Shown piece by piece: positions 1-11,459 of a stretch of 64,000 bases of DNA. The notes under the pieces were generated by a model, which did no database searches, was not told the origin of the DNA, and was given only the letters and a program-made list of their open reading frames with translations. The stretch is from Hygrophila difformis. Lineage: Eukaryota > Streptophyta > Magnoliopsida > Lamiales > Acanthaceae. A program made the position numbers and the translations under genes. The stretch's first letter is position 1. Every line of letters starts with the position of its first letter. The DNA is taken from assembly GCA_030278955.1 (NCBI GenBank), contig JAOANR010000002.1, positions 14,778,238 through 14,842,237 on the forward strand, read 5' to 3'.

Positions 1-252
1 ACTTGCATGCGGCTTGATGACCCGAGTTTTTGTCATGTCGGCCCATATTTAAATTTCCACTGCAACATATTATTCTTATTCATGTATGGATGATGATACA
101 CTATTATTTTTAAGTAATTCCGGACTTGCTTTTAAAACTTTTTCCAACACATATAGCCTTGTATCTCTTTAGCAAGCTCGGAGAAACCGTGTCTTGCTAG
201 GGAGGTGCGGCGGTGACACCTCGGCCTGGGTTATCAAATCCGGGGTGTTACA
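1..252 (+). mobile_element. 3' end of an LTR (Ty3/gypsy, Tekay-like), cut by the window start
   Basis: The stretch ends in CCGGGGTGTTACA, preceded by a block (CTTGCTAGGGAGGTG..GGTGACACC) that recurs at the LTR ends of elements A, B and C (about 3532, 2623 and 44240; reversed in A and B). No primer-binding site follows position 252, so this is either a 3' LTR or a solo LTR. Its start lies outside the window, so no TSD can be checked. Confidence 0.75.
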
Positions 253-333
253 ATTACAGTTTTCATGAGTGTGTAATAATGATATTTATCCTCTATTTAA
301 TTCACATTTTCTTTTAAAATTTTTAAATTCTTA

Positions 334-467
334 AGCAAGGTCTCGGGTTTGAGCCTTGTGTATGGAAAAAACTGCTTTGGGAGAGGCGCCCTTAATTGCT
401 CATTCAGATCCTCGGGGATTAGTCTTGGGTCCAATGTGGGTTTCGGATACCCGATTATTCACCAAAA
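334..467 (+). mobile_element. tRNA-derived SINE, 5'-truncated
   Basis: The 134-bp insertion starts near a Pol III B-box-like GGTTTGAGCC (346-355) and ends in a short A-run after ATTCACC. It is flanked by the 9-bp direct repeat AAATTCTTA (325-333 and 468-476). Copy 2 of the surrounding duplication (near 1488) lacks the insert. The A box is missing, so the copy is probably 5'-truncated. Confidence 0.7.
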
Positions 468-713
468 AAATTCTTACTTATATAGAAAAGAGATAGAAAT
501 ATATATATATATATATATATATGAGGATTGAGATGACATGCATTTTCTATTTAAAATATTTTGAGTGAACATCACATCTTGAAAATATATATAGATATAT
601 ACAGTTCAAAGGTTTTTATGAATGTGTAATAATGAATCCCTCTATTTAATTCTATTATTTTTCATCATAATTTTTTTATATTAATATATAAAATAGCTAG
701 AAAATAAAAGATA

Positions 714-1201
714 CTCCCTCCGTCCCACGAATTGTGGCTATTCCTCTTTCGGCTGTCCCACGAATTGTGGCCACTTTCCCTTTTTAGATAAATTTAATTA
801 ATATAAATATGATTAGAATCTTAATGGTTTCTAAATCCCATTAAAAGTAATCATTTTTACTATTCTGCACAACTCCCAATACACTTTTATTTTTCTACAC
901 AAAGTCCCTTGCATTTCTTTAATTCTTCATATTTTAAAATTGGTACAAATAAAAATTATATAAACTATATATTCTAAATCTAGACGTCTAGACGATTCTA
1001 ACAAGACCACACTTGAATATTTTTCTCTAATTAAATCATTACAATAATATTTGTTAAAGTTAAACAATAAAGAAAGTCAAAATTCATTAAAATTTTAAAT
1101 ACAAATACCCACATTACTTTAACCACTAAACCTCACCACACCCCACCACATAAATTACCGTGCCCAAAAGAAACGAGCCACAATTCGCGGGACGGAGGGA
1201 G
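714..1201. mobile_element. Stowaway-type MITE (Tc1/mariner-derived)
   Basis: The terminal inverted repeats CTCCCTCCGTCCCACGAATT (714) and the complement of AATTCGCGGGACGGAGGGAG (to 1201) enclose 488 bp with no coding sequence. A TA dinucleotide flanks both ends (712-713 and 1202-1203). The CTCCCTCCGTCCC terminus and TA target are diagnostic of plant Stowaway elements. The paralogous empty site with one TA lies near 1753 in copy 2 of the tandem unit. A second TIR-like copy (GTCCCACGAATTGTGGCCAC) follows directly inside the left end. Confidence 0.93.
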
Positions 1202-1835
1202 TATAAAATTAAGGAACAATTAATGTGGAGGAAAGAGGAGTTTTGGGAAAAAAAATTTTGTGGAGTATCTCCACATTAGTATTACCATTAATTATTGAAA
1301 TAAATAATAAAGAAAAAAGAATATATTTTCTGAAAATAATATGAATTAAAATATTTTGAATTAAATTAATATCTTGAATTTTATTTTATTTTTTTTTTAC
1401 AATTTTCAATTTACAGGTTTTCATGAGTGTGTAATAATGATATACACCCTATATTTTTTTGCTTTAAATAAAAAAATTTTTAATAAATTTTTAATTCTTA
1501 TTTATTTAGAAAAGAGATAGAAAAAAAATAGAATATGAGATGACATGCACTTTCAATTTAAAATATTTTGAATAAACATCCCATCTTGAAATATATATAT
1601 ATATATATATATATATGAAGTATATATTTTTTAAACTTTTCAGTTCAAATATTTTTATGAGTGTGTAATAATAAATTCCTTTATTTAATTATATTTTTTT
1701 CTTTATATTCTTTTTTTAATATTTATGTTAAAAATAGATAGAAAATAAAAGATATAATTAAAAAGCAATTAATGTGGAGGAGAGAAGGGTTTTGGGGGAA
1801 AGTTTGTGGAGAATACTCCACTTTAGTAGTATATT

Positions 1836-2405
1836 ATTTGTTTGAGAGTTCCATGAATTTTATTCTCATAGCTGAAACCCAGAAGTACATTACAACTCAA
1901 CACCAAAAGCAACACACCTTCTGCACCACCAAAAACGATTAATAAGAAACTTCCCTTCCTAATTGCAGATGTACCCTATTTAATCAATCTACTGTTTTCC
2001 ACTTCAAAACCTGTCATGGCTCTTCATTCAATTCCTACTCGTGCTTTGCACGTTCAGTACCATCCTTCCACCGTTCCTTCACCGAACGAACCTTTTCTTG
2101 CCCACAAATATGCCATATTGTTCCTTTCTCTAAATATATGTGCCAGTTTCACTTCCCCTTAAGTACTGTAATAATTGGAGCCAACAACTTATTCAATCTC
2201 CATGGAATTTTCTTCGGTTCATTGAGCCATTTCACTAACTTTTAGAATCGCACTCAAAAATCAGTCTTGGAAGTGGAAACCCTTGGTCGCGAAAGTGTTT
2301 TGAGAAATTGGGGAAAATATTTTTTTAAAAGCATAACTTCATTCTATATTAATTATGAACAAATAGAGGTTTTTCAAAATTTATGATGAATTGAATCGAA
2401 ACAAT
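1836..2405 (+). other. Unassigned intergenic stretch with one short open frame
   Basis: This is less AT-rich than its surroundings. An ATG at 2016 opens a 48-codon frame (to 2162) that begins MALHSIPTRAL and contains HPSTVPSPNEP. It could be the remnant of a first exon or a chance frame. No homologue is recognised, and no splice donor or downstream exon could be assigned. Confidence 0.2.
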
Positions 2406-2617
2406 CACTACAAGAAAAAATTCATTTAGCGACCGAACACACTCGGTCGCGGTTACCAACAGCAAGAGCGCCTGAATATTTCGGTTGCTAATTAACGACC
2501 GAACTAGCGGCCGATTGTTTTCGACCGAAATGGTGACCGATACGAAATCGTTCCCTATTAACGACCGAATTACCGACCGAACTTTCTGTCGCAATATTTT
2601 TTTCCAATTTTTTTAAA
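2406..2617 (+). mobile_element. CACTA (En/Spm-like) terminus with subterminal repeats, left part
   Basis: CACTACAAGAAAAAA at 2406 is the characteristic CACTA-superfamily end. It is followed by several subterminal AGCGACCGAA/TTCGGTCGC-type motifs in both orientations (2428-2590). The element is interrupted at 2622 by retrotransposon B and resumes at 49544, where AGCGATCGAA and AGCGACCGAA motifs continue. The opposite terminus was not found. Confidence 0.65.
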
Positions 2618-2622
2618 TTTTT

Positions 2623-2955
2623 TGTAACACCCTGGGTTTGGTAACCCAGGCCGGAATGCCACCGCCATACCTCCCAAACGAGACACGACTCATTCGAGCT
2701 CATTTGAGAGATGCAAGGCTAAGTTATTTTAGGAAATAGTTTTAAAACAAGCCCATCATATCATAATTTAACAATATAGTACATCTCATGCAGTAAGTAA
2801 ATAGCAGCGGAAAAGTAAAGTTGAGCCGACATGGCCAAAACGTATTGTCAATAACGTTTGAATGAAAAGCGACATTCATGATAATGTTTTATTTATCCCA
2901 AGCCCGATGAATGCACGTAGTCATGCATACTCGCCATACTCTGAAAAAAAAAAAA

Positions 2956-3006
<51 letters not shown>

Positions 3007-3531
3007 CAACGGTTTATCAGTATATAAAATACTGAGTAAGCTAACTCATAACATAACAATAATGGATTTTAAAGTTTAATTAAATAAAACATACCTTTAC
3101 TCATGCACATCTACACAATGTAAACTTGACCAACTAATTAATAAGAATTTAATTGCATATTTGAGAAGGCATGGACATGGATTTCAAAAGCATAAATATA
3201 GCAAATTAAATAAAGAACGGACACGAATTTAAAAGCATAATTTAATTTAATAAGTGACCCAATTTAAATCTTTTAATTCCCGCTACTCCACAATCGAGTG
3301 TCTCAAGTTTTACTCATGATTGCAAGGCAATCTCAGCAATATTTCGTGTAACCCTTGGCCGTAGCCAAATACGTCATATCCACTACTACTCCGAAGCCTC
3401 GGAAAACCCATACGGATACTCCCGAGAGTGTAGGCCCTATCTCTTGCCATTTTAGCACAATTTTCATAAAGCGGTCACCATCGTCCTTATAGGCACGAAG
3501 TGAATAGTTAGAGGGCACCCTACAGAGCACT
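2623..3531 (-). repeat. Element B 3' LTR, piece 1 of 3
   Basis: It begins TGTAACACCCTGGGTTTGG on the plus strand, equal to the LTR 3' end on the minus strand. It stops at 3531, where element A inserted and duplicated GCACT (3527-3531). The LTR continues at 34623. Together with 34623-35964 and 44246-44535 this gives an LTR of about 2.5 kb. An A-run plus (GA)n microsatellite lies at 2942-3002. Confidence 0.8.
2942..3002 (+). repeat. Poly-A/(GA)n microsatellite
   Basis: About 21 A residues are followed directly by roughly 18 GA dinucleotides, inside the 3' LTR of element B. No counterpart is visible in the other LTR copies, so it probably expanded locally. Confidence 0.95.
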
Positions 3532-6197
3532 TGTAACATCCCGGTTTTTTATAACCCAGGCCGGGATGTCACTGCCACACCTCCCTAGCAAGACACGATT
3601 TCTTCGAGCTTGCTAGAGAGATGCAAGGCTATGGTATTGCAGTATTTAAAACAATTTAAATGAATAAAACAACCCATCGTATATAACTCGAAAATAATAA
3701 TAAGTAATTTGCAGCGGAAAAGTAATATCTAAATATAAATGTATATAATGCAGCGGAAATTTAAATACTGGGTCAACATGGCCAAAACACGTGTTAAACA
3801 GGCCCGTTCATGCAGTCATAATTAAATGCAAGAATTTAAAATAGTGTTTTCCCCCAAATGTTTCCATGTATGCATATCATCATGCTTAGTCCTCATACTA
3901 TGAAAGAAAAAGGAAAAAATAGTTTGGGTCAGCAAAACGTGCTGAGTAAGTTAACACCTAGCATGATTAAGGGGTTTTAAAGCCATTAATTTAATTTAAA
4001 TTAAAACATGCTATTAGATAATAAATAATTTAATTTAATTAAATAAATAACTTGCATAATTTAAAAACATGAATTCTAGCCAATCATGCATATAACATAA
4101 TTTAGATAAAGGCAATAAATAAAAGTCTTTTAATTATCCCCAATTACTCCAAGATCATGTATCTCAAGTTTTTCTCGATTGTATTACAATCTCTACAGTT
4201 TTTCAAGTAGCCTTGGCCTAAGCCAAATCCGCCATATCCAGTACCACTCCGGAGTCTCGGGAAACCCATACGGATACTCCCGAGAGTGTAGGCCCAAAAT
4301 ATCTCGCCGTTTTGGCATAATTTCACATATTTCAACACCATCGTCCAATCAGGCACGTTGTGCAAAGTTAGGAGGGCACCCTACAGAGCACTCACCCCCT
4401 ACATAATATTTAATCAAGTTGCAAAGGGGATTTTTTAAAAATTTTTTATTTTATTAATTTCAAAAGAATTAATTTGTTTGTATAGTAAAGCCAATTTCAC
4501 AAATTTAGCAAATTTCTCAAAAATATACTATCTCAGGACGCTGTTCGCTCCAATATCATTTAAAAATCCATATTACGACCGAAAATTCTGAAATTTGAGC
4601 AGTAGCTTGCCAACACACTAACAAACAAGTTCTGTGTTTTAACTTTTTCAATCCGGATTGAGGAAACAAGTCAAAAATGAGATTTTGTACAACAATATTA
4701 TTCTGCCCGGATTCAGAACGTAGCAGGTTTCAAAGATTTAATATTTGACATATCAAATGCACACCAAACTTAACAAAAATTTACAGGCTTAATCCAAACA
4801 CAGTTATCTACAACTTTGATTTAGAACTCGAGACCTAATTCCAACCGGATAAATTAAGAAAAATCGTATTAAATTCAGAAACCCATTCTGTCAATTTTTA
4901 GAAGTTCGAAGAAAATTCAGATTGGTTCGGTTCGAATTCGGAGGTCCAAATCTTGTCGAAAAATTCTAAAATTTTACAGCAATATTCCAGACTTATAGAT
5001 ATACAATTTTTATGTTTAAGACTAATCCTAAATCGGCCTAGATCTAATGTAGAAAACACCAAAAAGTTCGGAATGTGATTCTGTCCCATTTCAAGATCCA
5101 AATTGAAAACAGATTCTTCTAGTTCGATTTTCAGGTACCAAGTCTTAACCAAAAATTATGAAATTTTTACATAAGGTAGATCGGCGTCTTAGGAACACCT
5201 TTCGTGTTTAAGTTTTTTCGTTTGAACATTTTAAATGGTCCGAATAATTGAAATAAAAACGCTGCGCGCATGGGTTTTTCTTTTGACAGATTTTATTAAG
5301 TTCTTTAATGGATCTTTTGTTTGGTTGATTTTTAACACCCAAAACCACAATAAGTAATTAACTTACAAGAGATTGGATTATCGGCTCATCGATTTCGTAG
5401 GCGTGGCTTCCACGTTCTTCGTTCTCCCTCCGAGATCCTTCGTTCTCCCTCTACGCATCCGGATCGAGGTTTTAGAAAGCAAACGGAGTAAGTTAGTTTA
5501 GGATCGAGGTTTGAATGGAAAATATGGATGAACTCTTACCAACCACGACTGGAGACTCTCTGATTTTCGTCCAAAAGCTTGTCCTTTGCTGCCTTCGTGC
5601 CTCCGTTGACTTGGAATTTGAGTTTCAAACGTATAGGGTTTTTCGAAGAGTTTGAAAATCATCCGGGGTCGAAGGGGATGGGTATTTATAGAGTTAGTAG
5701 ACCCATGGGACGTCCAAGATCTGTCTTGGAGTGTCTTGGGCCGAAAGGTAAGCAACCGAAGTCGAAAAATGCGAAATCGGGCGAGAGAATCTCGCACGAG
5801 TCGTTTACCTCGGCTGGCGCGGTGGTGGCGCGGAAAATGCTCCGGAACGCGCGGAGACCACGCGGCCTTGGCCTGGACTTCGGTCCGGGCCGGGTCGTGC
5901 GATTCGTCGGGCCTTTTCTCCTCTCTTTCGGACTTCTATCCTCCTATGTTCTTGGGCTCCGATTTCGGACTACTTTTTGGGCTCTTAATTCTTATTTTAA
6001 TTTTATTTGGATCTTAATTAAATTACTGGTCCGAATTATGAGTCTATTTGTATTGGGTTATCTTGGGACCATTTATTTAATTAAATTATCTTTAACTTTA
6101 ATTCCTTCTTGGATTAAATTCCATTTCTCATTTATTCTTTTAAATATTTATTTATTTATTTATTGTATTTATTGATATAAAATTCTCGGGTATTACA
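3532..6197 (-). repeat. Element A 3' LTR (2666 bp)
   Basis: The minus strand reads TGTAATACCCGAGAATTTT from 6197 to ..GGGATGTTACA at 3532. It aligns to 32380-34617 except for about 440 bp (roughly 4350-4795) missing from that copy. Long overlapping frames around 5579-6175 have no codon structure and are degraded in the other copy, so they are not called as genes. Confidence 0.9.
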
Positions 6198-6424
6198 GTC
6201 TACTCCCCTTAAGAATCAACTTCGTCCTCGAAGTTGTATTTGGCTTTTCTCGAGCTAAGAGTTAAGGTTGTTTATTTTATTATTTTGTGACTGAACTTAG
6301 AATTAAAATTTCCAAGTTGCTTACGTACCCTGTGAAGGGATCAAGCCATAACGTAGTTCAAAACAATTTGAATTTTTTATTTATCGGACTAAAATACACG
6401 GTGTTACATCCTCTCCCCCTTAAG
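6198..6424 (-). promoter_or_regulatory. Two polypurine tracts in tandem at the 3' end of element A
   Basis: Read on the minus strand, AAGGGGGAGAGGA is followed by TGTAACACCG (6409 downward). About 200 bases later AAGGGGAGTAGAC abuts the true LTR start TGTAATACCC (6197). Both therefore look like a polypurine tract followed by an LTR start. Elements B and C have the same double arrangement, and C uses the other boundary. Confidence 0.7.
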
Positions 6425-9400
6425 TTTACAGTTATGTCCCCATAACTGTGGTCGTGTCGGTTTGAAACAGGGTCGGGTAACGTTCCCTCATGTCGGATTC
6501 TAATTCCCATGTGGCTGTTTAACTCTCATGGTTCGACCAAAGAACCTTGACCATCTTCATGGTCTTATTTCTCGTCATTCTCTCCTTAACGTCGAGAATC
6601 CTCACTGGGACTTCTTCATAAGTCAAATCATTATCGAGTTCAATCACTTCCGGCTGAAGTACATGTGTCGGGTCTGGCACGTATTTCTTTAGTTGTGATA
6701 CATGAAATACATTATGAACTCGCGCCAATTGTGGCGGTAAAGCCAGTCGGTAAGCTAGGTTTCCGACTCGTTCTAGAATTTAATAAGGCCCTATGTATCG
6801 AGGACTTAACTTCCCTCGTTTGCCAAAGCGCTTCACCCCTTCCATAGGCGATATCTTTAGCATGACCTTATCTCCCACTTGAAACTCTAGGTCTTGTCGT
6901 CTCACGTCAGCATAGCTCTTTTGACGGTCTTGAGCAGCTTTCATGTTCCCTTGTATTATTTTTATTTGTTGGGCGACTTCTTCGATAAGTTGTGGTCCCA
7001 CAACCACAGTCTTATCGCTCTCTTCCCAACTCAACGGGCTTCGGCACCTTCGTCCATACAGTGCTTCGAACGGTGCCATGCCAATGCTAGCATGGTAGCT
7101 ATTGTTGTAGGACAACTCAATTAAAGGTAAATGGTTTTCCCAACTTCCCTTAAACTCCAATACGCATGCTCTCAGCATGTCCACCAAGGTTTGGATTGTT
7201 CGCTCGGTTTGTCCATCCTTCATTGGGTGGAATGCGTTGCTCATTTTGATTTGAGTACCGAGAGCTTTTTGTAACTCCGTCCAAAAGTGAGAGACAAATC
7301 TACTGTCTCTGTCAGAAATGATGTCATGTGGTACTCCATGTCGTCGTACCACATTATCAATGTAAGCTCGGGCCAATTGGTCCATAGTCCACGTATCCTT
7401 CATCGGGATAAATATGGCCGTTTTTGTTAGCCTATCCACTATCACCCAGATCTTATTCGTTCCTTTAGGTGAACATGGTAATCCCGAGACAAAGTCCATC
7501 GAGATGCTATCCCACTTCCAACTTGGAATTTCCAGTGGTTGCATCAAACCTAAGGGTTTTCGTTTCACTGCCTTAACCCTTTGGCAGGTGAGGCATTTTG
7601 CCACGAAGTCTGCTACTTCCTTCTTCATTCCCGGCCACCAATAGATCTTCTTCAGATCCTTATAGAGTTTATCACCTCCGGGATGCACTGAATATGGCGT
7701 GTTATGCCCTTCTTCCATCAATTGTTGTTTCAGTTCAACGCACTTCTGAGGCACACACCATCTTCCCTTGAAGGGAATGCTTCCATCCTCGTGAATAGCA
7801 AATCCTATTGCCTTGCCATCGGCAATACTTTTCTTTACTCTTTCCAATTTTTCATCGCCCGGTTGAGCGAGTCTTATCTCGTCGAAAATTGGAGTCCCCG
7901 CAACCATTGCATTGACCATTTCCCTCACTGTGCCAGGATGCACAAGTTCCACATCCAATCTTGTCAAATCCTTGTACAATGCCGGCGGAATCACCAATGA
8001 GTGTGCCACGTGTTGGGTCTTCCGACTTAGGGCATCGGCTACCACATTCGCTTTTCCCTCGTGGTAGGATATCTCCAAGTCATAGTCCTTGATAAGCTCC
8101 AACCATCTTCGCTGTCTCAGATTCAACTCCTTTTGAGTGAATATGTACTTCAGACTTTTGTGATCGGTGAACATCCGACACTTTCGCCCATAAAGATAGT
8201 GTCTCCATATCTTCAAATCGAAAACGACAGCTGCCAATTCCAAGTCGTGTGTCGGGTAGTTCTCCTCGTGAGGTTTCAATTGACGAGATGCGTATGCAAC
8301 GACCTTCAAGTCTTGCATCAGAACGCATCCTAACCCTTCCTTCGAAGCATCGCTGTAAACTTCGAAGTTACCATTCTCTGATGGTAATGTCAGTACAGGT
8401 GTAGTCGTGAGTCGTTTCTTCAGCTCTTGAATCGCAGTCTCACACGCATCGGACCACTCGTACTTTACTCCCTTCTTCAGTAGCTGGGTTAAAGGACGTG
8501 CAATTTTTGAGAAGTCCTTCACAAATCGCCTATAGTATCCAGCTAGTCCAAGGAAACTCCTTATTTCCGTTGGGCTCGTCGGCGCTGCCCACTCTGTGAC
8601 GGCTGAAACTTTTGCCGGGTCCACCGAAACTCCATCAACGGATACTATGTGTCCAAGAAATGCTACCTCCTTCAACCAAAAATTGCATTTGGACAACTTT
8701 CCATACAGTTGGTTCCTTCGCAAGATTCCTAACACTTGATGTAAATGTTGGGAATGCTCTTCCTCGCTCTTCGAGTAGATCAGTATGTCGTCGATGAACA
8801 CTACCACACATTGATCCAGTAATCTCGAAACACATTGTTCATGAGATTCATGAACATTGCAGGAGCGTTTGTTAACCCAAATGATAACACTGTGAACTCA
8901 TAGTGGCCATATCGAGTTTGAAACGCCGTCTTCGGAATGTCTTTCTCGGCGATCCTAAATTGGTGATACCCAGATCGCAAATCGATCTTCGAGAACACCG
9001 AAGCTCCCTTCAGTTGATCGAATAGGTCTTCAATCCTTGGCAGGGGATTGTTCTTGATGGTCACTTGATTTAGTCCCCGGTAATCTATGCAAAGACGTAA
9101 TCCTCCGTCTTTTTTTTTAACGAATAAAACCGGTGCTCCCCATGGGGAAGTACTCGGTCTTATGTATCCTTTCTGCAGTAGCTCCTCGAGTTGTTCCTTC
9201 AACTCCTTCATTTCCAATGGCACCATCTGATACGGAGCTTTTGAGGCAGGCTCCGTTCCCGGAATGATATCTATGGTGAATTCAAGATCTCATTTAGGTG
9301 GCATGCCCGGAACGTCTTCGGGAAACACGTCCGGGTATTCTCTCACCACTGGAATGTTGCCAACCTTGTTCTCTTCCGCCTCGAGGTTGTGAACGTAACA

Positions 9401-9810
9401 CGCATATAACTCAAACCCTTACGCATCAAGTTACTCAGTTTGAGGGCACTAACGATTTTGTTGCTCCTCTTAGGGGGTTGAGAGTAAAAGATAACTCTCC
9501 TTCTCCCTAGTTTTTAACAGGGTGATCTTTTGCTTCTGGCACTCGATCACCGCTTTATACTAGGACAACCAGTCCATTCCCAGTATGATGTCAAAGTCCC
9601 TTAAGTTAAATTCTACTAAGTTTGCGAAGAATTCTACGTTCTTGATCACTATAGGAATTCCGTCATAACATTTAGAACACGCTACTACTTCTCCTGAAGG
9701 CAGTTGAATTCTAACTCGGGCACTACTCTTGATGCTATAATTGAACAACTAGCTCCAGAATCAAATAAAACCTTAAGGAGTGTATTTAAAACGTGAAATG
9801 TACCTGTCAT
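6425..9810 (-). pseudogene. Element A pol remnant: protease, reverse transcriptase, RNase H, integrase, chromo-like end
   Basis: Read from 9810 downward. The protease region shows IILGMDWLS (about 9560). The RT core has [14 protein letters not shown] and a FIDDILIYS motif (near 8790). RNase H shows [11 protein letters not shown] and FTDHKSLKY. The integrase has a zinc-finger CLTCQRVK motif, a core with [13 protein letters not shown] and ISDRDSRF, and a VFHVSQLKKYVPD C-terminal motif, then a chromo-like tail (6519-6640). Damage visible: a stop within the PEWDLEF-like motif upstream of RT, a one-base deletion just before the FIDDI motif (about 8805), a lost codon in RT and a stop in the chromo-like tail. 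It would have encoded the Ty3/gypsy replication and integration enzymes and cannot work as a whole now. Confidence 0.88.
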
Positions 9811-10179
9811 CACTTCCCCTGCGCAGGCACGTCTGCTTGGTTGATCACGTTGAGGCGTCCCATAGGGCGTCCTTGATTGCCCTGCTGATTCAGATTCGGC
9901 TGCTGGTTTTGCTGTTGATTCTGTTGCTGATGCTGCAGAGGGCGCTGGTTTTGGTTAGGCTGATTCTGAGGGGGTTTGTACCCCTGATTGTTTCCATTTT
10001 GTCCATTTCGATTTTGAGGCTGCACCGGCCCCGTGACCAAATCCTCTCTCTTCGTGATATTCTCCATCCTAGTTCGACATTCCTGACTCTGGTGACCCAT
10101 CCGGCCACATCGGTAGCATGCACCTTGCTGAGGGCATCCCCTCGCCAGATGAGGCCTGCCACACCTTGGGCACGGTGGC
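9811..10179 (-). pseudogene. Element A gag, C-terminal part (zinc knuckle)
   Basis: The minus-strand frame contains PPCPRCGRPH and the retroviral-type zinc knuckle CYRCGRMGHQSQEC (CX2CX4HX4C), followed by a Q/N-rich linker. It stops abruptly at 10179, the junction with element D. The upstream part of the same gag lies at 30160-31080, and the 5-bp sequence GTGGC is duplicated at the two junctions. Gag would package the element RNA into cytoplasmic particles. Confidence 0.88.
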
Positions 10180-10487
10180 TGATAATGGCCAGAAATGACC
10201 ATTATTTTCAATCCATTTCCGTGTCTTAAACGGGCATTTGATCGCATTCCGGTCTTACATTAAGTAAGAAAGCAGTCGAATTGGACTGATTTATGCATAA
10301 TTGTAAAAATAATAAGCTGGTGTGAAAAAGGCATAAATATGTAATTTTATTACATAATTATGTTAGAAAAACCCAAAAACATGAGAAAAAGAAAAGGAAA
10401 CAAAAAGATGGGAAAAAGATAGAAAAGCCCACAAAAAGAACATTTTCGGCCCATCTGGCCCAATCCAGCAAGCCCAGGAAGACCTTT

Positions 10488-10735
10488 GTCGCGGAAGCCC
10501 TTTGGCGCGATGCAGTGTTCCGCGACAAAGGAGGGTTCCGCGACCGAGCAGCTCAGATGAAGAGGAGACCAGCCAAGCCCTTTGTCGCGATGACCTTTGT
10601 CGCGATGGCATGCTCCGCGACAAAGGCATGACTCCGCGACCAAGACACCCAATTAGAGACACAAGACCCAGTCGAGAAGCCTTGCCACATGCAGTGTGTT
10701 CCGCGACCAACTTGATGCTCCGAGACAAAGCTGTG
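10488..10735 (+). promoter_or_regulatory. GTCGCGGA/TCCGCGAC motif array 1 of the D LTR
   Basis: About eight exact or near-exact half-sites GTCGCG(G/A) or (T/C)TCCGCGAC lie in both orientations, so neighbours can pair as hairpins with a GTCGCGGA stem. The array ends about 65 bp upstream of a TATA box. The 3' LTR copy is at about 25739-25986. A role as enhancer or transcription-factor array in U3 is inferred from position only. Confidence 0.6.
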
Positions 10736-10800
10736 ATGTGTGTGATGTCTTAAGACACAATGGGCTAGAATCAAGGCCCATGGGCTTAGGGTTACACTTC

Positions 10801-10809
10801 TATAAATAT
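10801..10809 (+). promoter_or_regulatory. Probable LTR TATA box (TATAAATAT)
   Basis: A canonical plant TATA box sits downstream of motif array 1 and before a stretch that could carry the transcription start. The 3' LTR copy is at 26052-26060. Transcription start was not determined. Confidence 0.55.
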
Positions 10810-11459
10810 GAGGTGTCTCCCATGAGCTAGGGGTTGGTTAGAATTTTGGTGATTAGAGCTCTCTTGAAGACAAGGCAGTGGGTGCTCTCTCTTAGGTAGT
10901 TTAGTTTAGTTTTATTTTTTGTATTATTTAATTCTTGTCCTTAGATTAGTTTAGTTTAGTGTTTATTTTGTGTTTTATGGTTTACAGTAGCTAGGTAGCC
11001 ACTTTAATATCATGTTTCGGTTTCTAAACTTTTGTTTTAGGGTTTGTAATACTCAAATCATGGGTATTAACAACACCCCTTCAATAATATGGGAAAACAT
11101 TCACCATTTGTGTCCCAAATCATGAAATGGGTCTCACACCCCATGGATTCATGCTTTATTTTTCATTTCGGGGTCATTTGACCCCCATTTTGTTACTTTT
11201 ATGTTTACTGTTAGCATGTTATGGATGATGTTGTGTGTATGTGCGATCAAACCCTAGATTAGGACTCTTGCTTTATTTTTAATATTCTGCCCAGCTTTGT
11301 TTATTTTTGCTTAAGCATGTTCTTCCTTATTTTGAATGTTTCTTGTTTGTTTTTAGCTTAGAATAGCTTTTTGATCTGAAATAGGGTGAGATCACGCTGT
11401 TTGCATGCCACTGTTCATTTCTGCTTTTTCTGACTTTTGTCCTGAACCACCTTGGGCGC

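Larger units (their letters stand above)
253..1835. repeat. Tandemly duplicated AT-rich non-coding unit (two copies, each with two sub-repeats)
   Basis: Copy 1 (about 253-1284) and copy 2 (about 1408-1835) align along their length. Both carry a motif like ATGAGTGTGTAATAATGA twice (near 265, 617, 1421 and 1656), a GAGATGACATGCA block, an (AT)n run (about 499-522 and 1591-1616) and an AATTAATGTGGAGGA block. Copy 1 is longer because it contains a SINE (334-467) and a MITE (714-1201). Copy 2 holds the uninterrupted sites for both. No coding capacity is seen. Confidence 0.75.

Noticed and set aside
3333..3539. Repeated short frames in LTRs near 3333, 4144 and 33004
   Set aside because: They mirror a conserved LTR sequence on the opposite strand and show no protein family.
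5579..6175. 198-codon open frame in the 3' LTR of element A, partly repeated at 33998-34420
   Set aside because: It lies in an LTR, overlaps another long frame on the same strand, is shortened in the other LTR copy and has no domain or codon structure.
10350..10774. Several open frames full of CRG, RDK and PRQ repeats (also at 11327-12099, 21494-21900, 25601-27350)
   Set aside because: They are translations of the GTCGCGGA/TCCGCGAC motif arrays in various frames. The DNA motif is the signal, not the peptides.
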